Shown: positions 43,469 to 52,307 of the stretch, piece after piece
How the letters are laid out: each line of letters starts with the position of its first letter
Position numbering within the stretch: position 1 is the first letter of the stretch
DNA from: Acidocella sp.
GTDB lineage: Bacteria > Pseudomonadota > Alphaproteobacteria > Acetobacterales > Acetobacteraceae
Length of the DNA: 52,545 nucleotides
Direction of reading: 5' to 3'
Assembly (NCBI GenBank): GCA_027308685.1
Contig: DAIDEE010000019.1
Location: forward strand, 1-52,545
The notes under the pieces: model-generated
The model's input: the letters and a program-made list of their open reading frames with translations, nothing else
Databases searched by the model: none
Told to the model about the DNA's origin: nothing
Translations under genes and position numbers: made by a program

Positions 43469-44641
43469 ATGGATGCGATCACAAAATCTGGTGGCCTGTC
43501 TTTCACGCTGGGGGAGGATCAGGTGGCGATCCGGGAGATGGCGGCGGCGTTTGCGGCGGAGCGGCTGGCGCCGATGGCGGTTGAATGGGACCGCGAGAAG
43601 TTTTTTCCGGTAGAGGTGATGCGCGAAGCGGCGGCGCTGGGGATGGGCGGGATTTACGTGACCGAGGCGCACGGCGGGTCGGGGCTGTCGCGGCTGGACG
43701 CGGCGCTTATTATTGAGGCGCTGGCGACGGGCTGCCCAACGGTTTCGGCTTATATGTCCATTCATAACATGGTGGCCGGGATGATTGACCGCTACGGCAG
43801 CGCGATGCAGCGGGCAACGTATTTGTCAAAATTATGCAGCATGGAACATTTGGCGAGTTATTGCTTAACCGAACCGTCTGCGGGGTCGGATGCCGCAGCG
43901 TTGCGCACCAAGGCGGCACGAGAGGGTAACGAATTTGTGCTGAACGGCGTGAAGCAGTTTATTTCCGGCGCCGGAGTGGCGGATATTTATGTAGTGATGG
44001 CGCGGTCTGGCGGCGTTGGGCCATCTGGTATTTCGGCGTTTTTGGTTGAGGCGGGCACCAAGGGACTCTCATTTGGGCCGAATGAACAGAAAATGGGTTG
44101 GAACGCTCAGCCGACACGGCAGGTGATTATGGAAGATGTGCGGATTCCGGCTTCCAACATGCTGGGCGCGGAAGGCAGCGGCTTCAAAATTGCGATGGCA
44201 GGGCTGGATGGCGGGCGCATTAACATCGGTGCTGCGTCACTCGGCGGGGCGCAAGCAGCGTTGGACAAAACGGTGCAATATATGTCCGAGCGCAAGGCGT
44301 TTGGCAAAACCATCGGCTCATTTCAGGCTTTGCAATTCCGGATTGCCGACATGGCGACGGCTTTGGAAGCGGCGCGGTTATTGCTTTGGCAGGCAGCGTG
44401 CGCGTTGGACGCAGGGGCGGCGAATGCCACTTTGCTTTGTGCCATGGCCAAACGGCTGGCAACCGATACGGGTTTTGAAGTTGCCAACCAGGCACTGCAA
44501 ATTCATGGTGGCTATGGGTATCTGGCGGATTACGGCATTGAAAAAATCGTGCGGGATTTGCGGGTGCATCAAATCCTCGAGGGCACCAACGAGATCATGC
44601 GGCTGATCATCTCGCGGCAAATTTTAGGAGGAGACAAATAA
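43469..44641 (+). CDS. Acyl-CoA dehydrogenase (probable isobutyryl-CoA dehydrogenase)
   Basis: A 390-residue flavoenzyme of the acyl-CoA dehydrogenase family. YCLTEPSAGSDAAAL (about 129-143) is the first family signature and the end has QIHGGYGYLADYGIEKIVRDLRVHQILEGTNEIMR, with the likely catalytic Glu in EGTNE. Placement between mmsA and mmsB points to isobutyryl-CoA dehydrogenase in valine breakdown, but sequence alone does not exclude other short or branched chains. The start at 43469 has CGGAG 9 bp upstream. Its codon use differs from mmsA: Ala is mostly GCG here and mostly GCC there. Its stop overlaps the mmsB start by 1 bp. Confidence 0.88.
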   Translation: MDAITKSGGLSFTLGEDQVAIREMAAAFAAERLAPMAVEWDREKFFPVEVMREAAALGMGGIYVTEAHGGSGLSRLDAALIIEALATGCPTVSAYMSIHNMVAGMIDRYGSAMQRATYLSKLCSMEHLASYCLTEPSAGSDAAALRTKAAREGNEFVLNGVKQFISGAGVADIYVVMARSGGVGPSGISAFLVEAGTKGLSFGPNEQKMGWNAQPTRQVIMEDVRIPASNMLGAEGSGFKIAMAGLDGGRINIGAASLGGAQAALDKTVQYMSERKAFGKTIGSFQALQFRIADMATALEAARLLLWQAACALDAGAANATLLCAMAKRLATDTGFEVANQALQIHGGYGYLADYGIEKIVRDLRVHQILEGTNEIMRLIISRQILGGDK

Positions 44642-45519
44642 TGGCGAAAATCGGATTCATCGGCCTGGGCAATATGGGGTTGCCAATGGCGCTCAATCTT
44701 CAGAAGGCTGGGCATGATGTTACCGGACATGATATTTTCCCCGCCGCCGTAGAGGCCGCGACCAGTGCCGGGCTGCGCGTGGATGCGGCCGGTGCGGTGC
44801 ATGATGCGGATATCATCATCACCATGCTGCCGAACGGCAAGTTGGTGCTGGATGCTTATCAAATTATTTTGGCTAAGGCCAAGCCAGGAACTTTGCTGAT
44901 CGACAGCTCCACCATCGATGTTGCAAGCGCCCGCACGGCGCACGAGCAAGCGGCGGCGGCGGCCATGCTGTCAGCCGATGCGCCGGTGTCTGGCGGTGTG
45001 GGCGGCGCGGCAGCGGGCACGCTCACCTTCATGGTCGGCGGCACCAATGATGTATTTGCGCAGGCGCAACCGGTTTTGGCGGCGATGGGCAAAAAAATCG
45101 TGCATTGCGGCGGCGCCGGCGCCGGGCAGGCAGCGAAGATTTGCAACAATATGATTTTAGGCATTTCAATGGTCGCGGTCGGCGAAGCGTTCGTGCTGGC
45201 GGAAAAACTCGGCCTCTCACACCAGGCGCTTTACGATGTGGCGTCCACCTCGTCGGGCCAATGCTGGTCGCTCACCAGCTACTGCCCGGTACCTGGCCCG
45301 GTGCCCGCCAGCCCAGCCAATAATGACTACAAACCCGGCTTTGCGGCGGCGTTGATGCTGAAGGACCTGAAACTGAGCCAAGAAGCCGCCAGCGCCGCCG
45401 GGGCCAGCACAGCTCTTGGCTCCCACGCGACCGAAATTTTCCAAGAATTCGTCAGTGAGGGCCATGGCGGGACAGATTTTTCAGGTATAATTAACAAAAT
45501 TCGTGAAAAAACCGCGTAA
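44641..45519 (+). CDS. mmsB: 3-hydroxyisobutyrate dehydrogenase
   Basis: A 292-residue beta-hydroxyacid dehydrogenase. The NAD-binding Rossmann motif is GFIGLGNMGLPMALNLQKAGHDV (5-27). DAPVSGGVGGAAAGTLTFMVGG (about 118-139) is the substrate-binding loop, and GAGQAAKICNN carries the catalytic Lys. It oxidises 3-hydroxyisobutyrate to methylmalonate semialdehyde, the substrate of MmsA. AGGAGG lies just before the ATG, which shares a base with the acyl-CoA dehydrogenase stop. No clear terminator was seen in the 92 bp after it. Confidence 0.93.
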   Translation: MAKIGFIGLGNMGLPMALNLQKAGHDVTGHDIFPAAVEAATSAGLRVDAAGAVHDADIIITMLPNGKLVLDAYQIILAKAKPGTLLIDSSTIDVASARTAHEQAAAAAMLSADAPVSGGVGGAAAGTLTFMVGGTNDVFAQAQPVLAAMGKKIVHCGGAGAGQAAKICNNMILGISMVAVGEAFVLAEKLGLSHQALYDVASTSSGQCWSLTSYCPVPGPVPASPANNDYKPGFAAALMLKDLKLSQEAASAAGASTALGSHATEIFQEFVSEGHGGTDFSGIINKIREKTA

Positions 45520-45611
45520 AGGCGATGCGCCACGCTTTGTGAACCAATCGTATCTTGCTTCGGCCCATTTAGAGCGCAGTTAACGGGTACAACAAAGTTT
45601 GGAATAACCTT

Positions 45612-46679
45612 TTGACCATCGCCCATATCAACCGAATCGGCACCGCGGTCCCTGAGCACGACATCCATGAGGCTTATCTTGGCTTCATCAATGAAGCGCT
45701 GCCAAAAGGCAAAGCGCGCACAGTGTTCGAGCGGATGGCGAACCGCGCGGGTATCGAACATCGCTACTCGGTTCTGCATAGGGACGGCATGGTGGAGGCC
45801 GATGCGCCGCAGGGTGGTTTTTACCGGCGCGGTGCCTACCCCAGCACCGCGATCCGGATGCGGGCCTATGAACAGCACGCCCCTGCCCTCGCCTATAAAG
45901 CCGTCGCGGGGCTGGCGCTGAATGGTGAGGCTGCCGGCATTACGCACCTCATCGTCGCCTCTTGCACCGGCTTCGTGGCGCCGGGGCTAGACCAATTGAT
46001 TGCCAAGCAACTTGGGCTCCGCAACGACGTACAGCGCACTCTGGTCGGCTTTATGGGGTGCTCGGCTGCCGTACCAGCCTTACGTATTGCTCAGGCCACC
46101 GTGTTGGCTGACCCAACAGCCCGCGTGCTGGTGGTAAACCTGGAGCTTTGCACGCTGCATTTACAGGAAACCGATGATATCCAGACCGCACTCTCCTTCA
46201 TGCTCTTCGGCGATGGCGCCAGTGCGGCGCTGGTAACAGCCGATGCCTGCGGGCTGGCACTGGGAGATTTCCGCTCAGCGCTCATCCCCGAGAGCGAGGA
46301 TATGATCACCTGGCATGTCGGCGACCAGGGGTTTGTAATGTATCTCTCAGGCCAGGTGCCGGCCAAAATCACCCAGGCTTTGCGTGACGACGCAGGCGGC
46401 TTGCTGCGTGGCGAGGGCACCCAGGCCATCGACCTATGGGCCGTGCATGGCGGTGGCCGCACCGTGCTGGATGCCGTTGAAACCGGGCTTAATTTGCCCC
46501 CCTCCGCGCTGGCGGCCTCACGAGGCATTTTGCGCCAGCATGGCAATATGTCGTCTGCCACCATCATGTTCGTGCTCGCGCATATGCTGGGCGAAGCAGA
46601 CGGCGAAAAGCGCGGCCTGGCCATGGCATTTGGCCCCGGCATGGTCGCTGAAACCTTCCGTTTCACCCGGCTGAACTAA
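45612..46679 (+). CDS. Type III polyketide synthase
   Basis: A 355-residue chalcone synthase-like homodimeric enzyme. The catalytic triad is complete: Cys150 in GFMGCSAAVPAL, His279 in WAVHGGGR, and Asn312 in HGNMSSATIMFVL. GDGASAAL near 200-207 and the GPGM end near 341-344 are also diagnostic. It condenses an acyl-CoA starter with malonyl-CoA to give pyrone or resorcinol-type products. The start at 45612 is TTG; no ATG gives the conserved N terminus. It is followed by a methyltransferase gene (1-bp overlap) and an FAD oxidoreductase gene, which form one operon. Confidence 0.92.
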   Translation: MTIAHINRIGTAVPEHDIHEAYLGFINEALPKGKARTVFERMANRAGIEHRYSVLHRDGMVEADAPQGGFYRRGAYPSTAIRMRAYEQHAPALAYKAVAGLALNGEAAGITHLIVASCTGFVAPGLDQLIAKQLGLRNDVQRTLVGFMGCSAAVPALRIAQATVLADPTARVLVVNLELCTLHLQETDDIQTALSFMLFGDGASAALVTADACGLALGDFRSALIPESEDMITWHVGDQGFVMYLSGQVPAKITQALRDDAGGLLRGEGTQAIDLWAVHGGGRTVLDAVETGLNLPPSALAASRGILRQHGNMSSATIMFVLAHMLGEADGEKRGLAMAFGPGMVAETFRFTRLN

Positions 46680-47377
46680 TGGACCTCTCGGCCCGTTCTG
46701 ACCTACCGGAATTGATGGATGCCGATGATTTGCCGGTTGCAGACTATAACCAATGCCTGAGCGACCTTGCTTCGGTTAACCGTATCACCCTCACCCACCA
46801 CGCCACCATCGGGTTTCTCGAACAGGCAACCAAATCATGGATGCCAGGGGCCAAAATTTCGGTGCTCGATGTGGCTTTCGGGCACGGCGACCTGCTGCGC
46901 ACCATCAGCAAATGGGCGGCGAAACGCGGCTTTATCGCAGAGTTGGCCGGGGTGGATTTGAACCCTCGCAGTGCCGTTGCCGCACAGGCCGCCACGTTGC
47001 CCGGCCAAAATATCACTTATTATACCAGCGATGTGTTTGCCTTCACGCCTGCTACCCAGCCAGACTTCATCGTCACCTCGCAATTCACTCATCACCTACC
47101 CGACGCCGATGTCATTCGCATGCTCATCTGGATGGAAACCACCGCCCGGCGTGGCTGGCATATCGCTGACCTGCACCGGCATTTCATTGCCTATTACGGC
47201 TTCAGGGTTTTATGCCGCCTGTTCGGCTGGCATAAAATTGTTTGTTATGATGGCACTATTTCCATCGCCCGCAGTTTTCGCCGCGCCGACTGGGCGCGTT
47301 ATCTGGCGGCCGCCAATATCGTGGCGCAAATCCGCTGGCATCCACTGTTTCGCTACGGCGTCTCCCGGCTGAAATGA
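46679..47377 (+). CDS. Class I SAM-dependent methyltransferase
   Basis: A 232-residue methyltransferase. The SAM-binding loop is VLDVAFGHGDLLR (about 62-74) with a following LAGVDLNPRS acidic strand. SQFTHHLPD corresponds to motif IV. IADLHRHFIAYYGFRVL is shared with methyltransferases found beside type III polyketide synthases. It probably O- or C-methylates the polyketide. Its ATG overlaps the synthase stop by 1 bp and its stop overlaps the next start by 4 bp. Confidence 0.87.
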   Translation: MDLSARSDLPELMDADDLPVADYNQCLSDLASVNRITLTHHATIGFLEQATKSWMPGAKISVLDVAFGHGDLLRTISKWAAKRGFIAELAGVDLNPRSAVAAQAATLPGQNITYYTSDVFAFTPATQPDFIVTSQFTHHLPDADVIRMLIWMETTARRGWHIADLHRHFIAYYGFRVLCRLFGWHKIVCYDGTISIARSFRRADWARYLAAANIVAQIRWHPLFRYGVSRLK

Positions 47378-48489
47378 ACGCGAGAATTATCATCGCCGGC
47401 GGCGGTCTGGCCGGTGCCGCTACGGCGGCGGGGCTGGCGCAAGCGGGGATGCCAGTAACTCTCATCGAGCGCGAGACCGGCCCGGCAGATAAAATTTGCG
47501 GCGAATTTTTAAGCCATGAGGCGCAGGCATCGCTGTCCCGGCTGGGTTTTGATGTGAGTGCCCTTGGCGGGCATATCATCAACCAACTGGTGCTGGCCCG
47601 CGGCAAAGCCACAATCACCACTAAATTGCCTTTTACGGGGTTGGGCCTGACCCGCAAAACTCTCGATGAAGCGCTGCTGGTTCATGCCCAATCAGCCGGC
47701 GCGACACTTCAACGCGGCCTGACCATCACAAATGTGACAGCGCAGGCCGGGATCACGGTGGATATCGCGGGGCAGACTTCGCAAACGGCGAACACCTTGT
47801 TCCTCGCCACCGGCAAGCATGAATTGCGCGGCCTGCGCCGCGATGCTGTGCCGCCACAGGATTTGGTCGGGTTTAAAATGTATTTCCGCCTCAGGCCGCC
47901 AGCCCAAGCCGCATTGGCGCATAAAATCGCTCTGATTTTATTCAATGATGGTTATGCCGGATTGCAGATGGTTGAGGGCGAGCAGGCCAATCTGTGCTTT
48001 TTAACCAGCCGCAGCCGCCTGCAACAGCTTGGCGGTAGATGGCCGTCTCTGCTGATGGATTTGTGCTGCGACAGCCCGTATCTGGCCCATATATTAGCAG
48101 GTGCCGAGGAATTGCTGCCGCAACCGCTGACCATCTACCGCGTACCCTACGGCTATATTCACCGGCCCAACGCCAATGACCCCACGCATATCTTTCGGCT
48201 AGGCGACCAGGCTGGGGTGATCCCCTCCTTCACCGGCGACGGTATGGCGATTGCTTTGCACAGCGCTGCTCTCGCCGTTGATATGTTCACCAAAGGTGCC
48301 GATGCACGCGCCTTTCACCGTCGCCTCAGTGAAGATATCTCCGGCCAGATCACCCGCGCAGGATGGTTATACCGGCTGGCCAGCATGCCCAATCTACAGG
48401 GGGTGATCTTCAGCGGGATGCAGCTGTTTCCGGCAAGCCTGCGTATGGCTGCCCGCTTAACCCGCGTGCCGGTAAAATCGCGCCTGTAA
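47374..48489 (+). CDS. FAD-dependent oxidoreductase (geranylgeranyl reductase-like)
   Basis: A 371-residue flavoprotein. The N-terminal FAD motif is IIAGGGLAGAATAAGLAQAG (6-25) with ERE at the end of the second strand. DKICGEFLS (about 45-53) and LGDQAGVIPSFTGDGMAIAL (about 271-290) place it with geranylgeranyl reductase and aromatic hydroxylase-like enzymes. It could reduce a polyprenyl or acyl chain, or hydroxylate the ring of the polyketide made by the upstream enzyme. A 4-bp overlap with the methyltransferase gene shows tight coupling. The exact reaction is not known. Confidence 0.87.
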   Translation: MNARIIIAGGGLAGAATAAGLAQAGMPVTLIERETGPADKICGEFLSHEAQASLSRLGFDVSALGGHIINQLVLARGKATITTKLPFTGLGLTRKTLDEALLVHAQSAGATLQRGLTITNVTAQAGITVDIAGQTSQTANTLFLATGKHELRGLRRDAVPPQDLVGFKMYFRLRPPAQAALAHKIALILFNDGYAGLQMVEGEQANLCFLTSRSRLQQLGGRWPSLLMDLCCDSPYLAHILAGAEELLPQPLTIYRVPYGYIHRPNANDPTHIFRLGDQAGVIPSFTGDGMAIALHSAALAVDMFTKGADARAFHRRLSEDISGQITRAGWLYRLASMPNLQGVIFSGMQLFPASLRMAARLTRVPVKSRL

Positions 48490-48562
48490 CACTGAAACAA
48501 ATCTATCACACTACCGCGGCGCAAGATGCTGTAACCGACCCAAATACTTCGGGAGCCGTATT

Positions 48563-49246
48563 TTGACCTTAACTTACATCATCCACCTCGCCGACTACTC
48601 AGACGGCGTTCTTTATGTTCTGGCTTTTTTATTGCTCGTCGCCCTGGCGGTGATCCTCGACCGTTTCTGGTCGCTGCGTTCCACCATCATCCGTGGCAAG
48701 TCGATCATCAACGCCACCGCCGCGCAGGGTCAGTTAGACCGTGCCGCTTTGCAGGGTTTGCGCGATAAGGCCGGCACATTGCCAGAAGCCGCGTTGCTTG
48801 ACAGCGCAGCCCGCAACCACGGCATCAGCGAGGGGGAAGCCCTGGCGAACCGGCTTGACGAGTCGATCATGTTGATCGCTCCCAAGCTCGACCAACGCCT
48901 GTGGGTGTTGGATACGGTGGTCACCTTGGCGCCTTTGCTCGGGTTGTTCGGCACCATCATCGGCATGTTCCATGCGTTCTCGGTGCTGGCCTCGCCCGGC
49001 CACGCGCCGGCTGATGTTACCGCCGGTGTTGCGGATGCGCTGGTTGCCACAGCTTTTGGTATTTTCATCGCCATGCTGGGGCTTTCGGCTTTCAATGCGC
49101 TGAACAATCAGGTTCGCACTATCCTTCACCAGCTCGACACCTTAAAAATTATGATCATCAATCGTACCGATGGTACGCCGATGATTACGGCACGGCCAAA
49201 TGGCGCGGCGGTTCGCACCGGGGCTCCTGCGATGCAGAACGCCTGA
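48563..49246 (+). CDS. exbB: ExbB/TolQ/MotA-family proton channel protein
   Basis: A 227-residue protein with three membrane helices. The third-helix pair includes VVTLAPLLGLFGTIIGMFHAF (about 113-133) and VADALVATAFGIFIAMLGLSAF (about 153-174), both conserved in ExbB and TolQ. ExbB and ExbD use the proton motive force to energise TonB. The start is TTG at 48563 with GGGAG 7 bp upstream. exbD follows after 9 bp, and a TonB-dependent receptor and tonB come next, which favours ExbB over TolQ. Confidence 0.91.
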   Translation: MTLTYIIHLADYSDGVLYVLAFLLLVALAVILDRFWSLRSTIIRGKSIINATAAQGQLDRAALQGLRDKAGTLPEAALLDSAARNHGISEGEALANRLDESIMLIAPKLDQRLWVLDTVVTLAPLLGLFGTIIGMFHAFSVLASPGHAPADVTAGVADALVATAFGIFIAMLGLSAFNALNNQVRTILHQLDTLKIMIINRTDGTPMITARPNGAAVRTGAPAMQNA

Positions 49247-49255
49247 GATCAACCG

Positions 49256-49663
49256 ATGAAAATGCGCTACTTCGAGCAAAAAAAGGCCCGCATCGAGATC
49301 ATTCCGATGATCGACGTGATGCTGTTTCTGCTGGTGTTTTTCATCATCGTGACATTGCAGATGATCCCCGATGCCGGGGTGAATCTGCAACTGCCGGTGT
49401 CCTCGCAAACCGACCCGCTGCCGCACCCCAAATTCACGGTGAACGTGATGCCGGACGGTACGATTAAGGTAAAGGATCAGGTGATGACCACCGACCAACT
49501 CACCGCCATGTTCCAGGCCGATGGTGACCCCACCAAAACCGAGCTGACCATTGCGACTGATAAAACCTCGCAGTTTCAGAATTTCATGACTGTGATCGAC
49601 GCTGCGCGCAAAGCCGGCGTCACCGACATCGGCATTGCGGCACAACCAGCCACGAATCATTAA
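49256..49663 (+). CDS. exbD: ExbD-family biopolymer transport protein
   Basis: A 135-residue protein with one N-terminal transmembrane helix and a small periplasmic domain. IEIIPMIDVMLFLLVFFIIV (about 14-33) includes the conserved Asp needed for proton use. The C-terminal IATDKTSQFQNFMTVIDAARKAGVTDIGIA is typical of ExbD. It works with ExbB 9 bp upstream. A strong terminator lies 30 bp after its stop. Confidence 0.94.
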   Translation: MKMRYFEQKKARIEIIPMIDVMLFLLVFFIIVTLQMIPDAGVNLQLPVSSQTDPLPHPKFTVNVMPDGTIKVKDQVMTTDQLTAMFQADGDPTKTELTIATDKTSQFQNFMTVIDAARKAGVTDIGIAAQPATNH

Positions 49664-49692
49664 CAGTTAGTCATCGCAACCACCTTGTAATC

Positions 49693-49726
49693 ATCCCGCC
49701 CGGCAGAAAGCCTGGCGGGATTTTTA
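49693..49726 (+). terminator. Intrinsic terminator after exbBD
   Basis: ATCCCGCC (49693-49700) and GGCGGGAT (49714-49721) form a perfect 8-bp stem, extended inside by CGGC/GCC pairing. TTTTTATT (49721-49728) follows. It is the best terminator in the window and separates exbBD from the receptor gene, which therefore needs its own promoter. Confidence 0.8.
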
Positions 49727-49762
49727 TTGCATACACAAATCGTCATAAGTTTATCATCGAAG

Positions 49763-49791
49763 TGTAACAGTAATTACGCAGTGTTTATATT
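49763..49791 (+). promoter_or_regulatory. Candidate promoter of the TonB-dependent receptor gene
   Basis: TATATT (49786-49791) is a good -10; TGTAAC (49763-49768) is 17 bp upstream but a poor -35. The gap is AT-rich compared with the window. A 6-bp hairpin, CTGCGA/TCGCAG (49807-49828), would lie in the leader RNA. No clear Fur box was seen. Confidence 0.38.
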
Positions 49792-49864
49792 AGGTGAACC
49801 CCTATGCTGCGATGCCGAAACTTCGCAGACGTAAAACGGTTACATACAACAAGGGATTTTCACC

Positions 49865-52195
49865 ATGGGTAATAATATGTCTCTGCGCAATGCGCTGAGC
49901 CGGACGTGTTCGCGTCCCGTCATCTATTTGGCGATGGCTGGCTTTGCAGTATTGAGCGCCGCAAGCGCGCAGGCTCAAACAGCCGCCAACGCGCCGGTCA
50001 ACCTCGACCTTGGCTCGGTGCTTGCCGCCAGCACTGCTAATGGCAGCAGTGATTACCAGGACACACCGGGCTCCGCGCCGTACGAAGCCCCGTCGGTGAC
50101 GCCACTGAACTCCACCCAGCCAACCTCGCTGGTAACGCAGCACACTATTGAAAACAACTTCAGCAGCACGCAAAGCTATGCTGATTATGCCCGCCTCACT
50201 CCGTCGGTGAACAGCATCAACCCGAATGGTCCTGGTCTTGCTGAAGCCATTGGGCCGACGATTCGTGGTTTGCAGGATGGTCAGTATAACGTGACGTTCG
50301 ACGGTATCCCCCTCGGTGATTCCAACGACTTTACCCACCACACCACGTCATTCTTCGCCGACCATGATATTGGGCAAACCATTGTGGACCGTGGTCCCGG
50401 CACCGCGGAAACGGTCGGCGACGCCACTTTTGGCGGCACCATCTCCATCCGCAGCAAGGACCCGCTGCCAAATATGACACTCACCCCGTATGGTTCATAC
50501 GGCAGCTACAATACGGCGCAGGAAGGGCTGCAATTCGATACCGGATCGATTTCAAAATTGAACGGCGCTTCAGCTTTCTTTGATGCTGGACATATCAAGT
50601 CCGATGGCGCGCTGAGCTATGCGCACCAGGAGCGTTCGAATTTCCTTGGCAAGATTGTTTTACCGCTGGGTTCAAACACCACACTGACCTTGTTCAGCAG
50701 CTACCAAAAGCTTTACCAGAACCCGCCTTTAGGCGCGTCAGTTGCGCAGATGCAGGCATTCGGCAACAGCAACTACGCTTACAATAATGACCCCAACAGC
50801 CAGGGGTATCACAAATATACCGCTGACTATATCACCACCGATATGGAATATGCCGACCTGACCTCCAACCTGGGCAATGGCTGGCTGTATGATGGCAAAG
50901 CCTATACCTACGGCTATTATCATCATGATATCAACACCATTGATCCGTTTGACTCACTGCCGGGCGGCCAGTCATCGGCTGGCATGGCAAATCAGGTTCA
51001 GTTGACCGTTGGCGGAACTCCCGTGAATGGCATACCTGGCGAAACATTTGGCATGACCTATCGCTCGTTCGGTACCATCCAACGTCTGCAGAAAGATTTC
51101 AGCTTTGGTGACGTGAAAGTCGGCGCCTGGTTCGACCGGCAGTCAGACAATCGCTACGTCTATGAAGTCAGCCTGACCAACGGTAATGCCCCAAACTATG
51201 ACCTGAACACCAACGGTGTTGGAACCGTGACCGCAAACAATAATAACGGTACTATCTCCCGCTTACAGCACAACCAGCTTTATACGTTCCAGCCCTATGC
51301 TCAGTTTGACTGGAAGCCGATTGATGGTCTGACCCTGACCGCGGGTGTGAAATACGCCTTCTTCCGCCGCCAGTTGGCCGCCGTTGTTAACCAAAACACT
51401 GGTATTTCGCAGGGCTACGAGCATAATTACGGCAAGCTGCTGCCGTCATTTGAGGCGCGTTATAAACTCAATCCGAATCTTTCGGTATACGCGCAAGCCG
51501 CCGAAGGTTTTCTGGCGCCAAATTTGAACACTTTTTACACCACCAATATCACCCAACAAAGCGTTCAGCCGCAAACCACGCTGAATTTTCAGGCAGGCGC
51601 TGCCTATCAAAACCAGCACCTGGCATTGGGTGGCGACATTTACGACATTCACTTCCAGAATTTCATCCAGTCCAGCGGTAAAAACCCCAACAAGTTTTTT
51701 GCGAATATCGGCGGGGTATTCTACCGTGGTATCGAAGGTGAAGCCACTTATACGTTTGACTCCGGCTTCTCCCTGTTCGGCAACGGCGGCTATAATCAGG
51801 CTTACACAACGGCCGGGCATGTTAACGTGCAGATGGCACCGCAATTTACCACCAATGCGGGCATCATCTATGATCATAACGGCATTTACGCGTCAGTCAT
51901 CGATGAGTGGACCGGTGGCGAATATAGCGGCAACTCTGCCGTCAGCCAGCCTGGCGGTCATTCACCTGGCGGCTGGTACAATCCGTACAACACCGTCAAT
52001 GTCTCAGCGGGTTATACTTTCGCCCATTTGATGCCGCATGTTAACCATCTCAGTGTAAAGCTGAATGTTGACAACATCACCAACCAGAATCAGTACATCA
52101 CCGATCTTGGTAGCGATGCCAGCGGCAACCCGCTTTATCTGAAGCTCACCGGTGTCTCGGCCTTCTTCTCGGTCTCGGTACCGATGACCTTCTGA
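49865..52195 (+). CDS. TonB-dependent outer-membrane receptor
   Basis: A 776-residue receptor. The signal peptide ends after AQAQ (about residue 38). The plug domain (about 75-200) has TIRGLQDGQYNVTFDGIPLGD and VDRGPGTAETVGDATFGGTISI, typical plug motifs. A long 22-strand barrel follows and ends in SVPMTF with terminal Phe, as required for BAM insertion. Aromatic and Asn-rich loops are frequent. It imports a scarce large solute such as an iron chelate or another metal complex; the ligand cannot be told. A classical TonB box is not obvious between residues 39 and 75. AAGGGA precedes the ATG. exbB, exbD and tonB flank it. Confidence 0.9.
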   Translation: MGNNMSLRNALSRTCSRPVIYLAMAGFAVLSAASAQAQTAANAPVNLDLGSVLAASTANGSSDYQDTPGSAPYEAPSVTPLNSTQPTSLVTQHTIENNFSSTQSYADYARLTPSVNSINPNGPGLAEAIGPTIRGLQDGQYNVTFDGIPLGDSNDFTHHTTSFFADHDIGQTIVDRGPGTAETVGDATFGGTISIRSKDPLPNMTLTPYGSYGSYNTAQEGLQFDTGSISKLNGASAFFDAGHIKSDGALSYAHQERSNFLGKIVLPLGSNTTLTLFSSYQKLYQNPPLGASVAQMQAFGNSNYAYNNDPNSQGYHKYTADYITTDMEYADLTSNLGNGWLYDGKAYTYGYYHHDINTIDPFDSLPGGQSSAGMANQVQLTVGGTPVNGIPGETFGMTYRSFGTIQRLQKDFSFGDVKVGAWFDRQSDNRYVYEVSLTNGNAPNYDLNTNGVGTVTANNNNGTISRLQHNQLYTFQPYAQFDWKPIDGLTLTAGVKYAFFRRQLAAVVNQNTGISQGYEHNYGKLLPSFEARYKLNPNLSVYAQAAEGFLAPNLNTFYTTNITQQSVQPQTTLNFQAGAAYQNQHLALGGDIYDIHFQNFIQSSGKNPNKFFANIGGVFYRGIEGEATYTFDSGFSLFGNGGYNQAYTTAGHVNVQMAPQFTTNAGIIYDHNGIYASVIDEWTGGEYSGNSAVSQPGGHSPGGWYNPYNTVNVSAGYTFAHLMPHVNHLSVKLNVDNITNQNQYITDLGSDASGNPLYLKLTGVSAFFSVSVPMTF

Positions 52196-52230
52196 TTGTG
52201 ACAATTTAGAGAAACCCAGTCGCTTACTGG

Positions 52231-52256
52231 CAGGGTCCGGCGCAAGCCGGGCCCTG
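52231..52256 (+). terminator. Hairpin between the receptor and tonB genes
   Basis: CAGGGTCCGGC (52231-52241) and GCCGGGCCCTG (52246-52256) form an 11-bp stem with one G-T type pair and a GCAA tetraloop of the GNRA class. Only TTGCGTT follows, so it may be a weak terminator or an RNA-stabilising element that lowers tonB expression relative to the receptor. Confidence 0.45.
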
Positions 52257-52307
52257 TTGCGTTACATGATCCCCGAATACGATTCCCCGAACAGCAGAGT
52301 TGATAAA

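Noticed and set aside
49727-49864. Fur box or cobalamin riboswitch before the TonB-dependent receptor gene
   Set aside because: No 19-bp Fur-like palindrome and no B12-box sequence could be found; the space is too short for a full cobalamin riboswitch.
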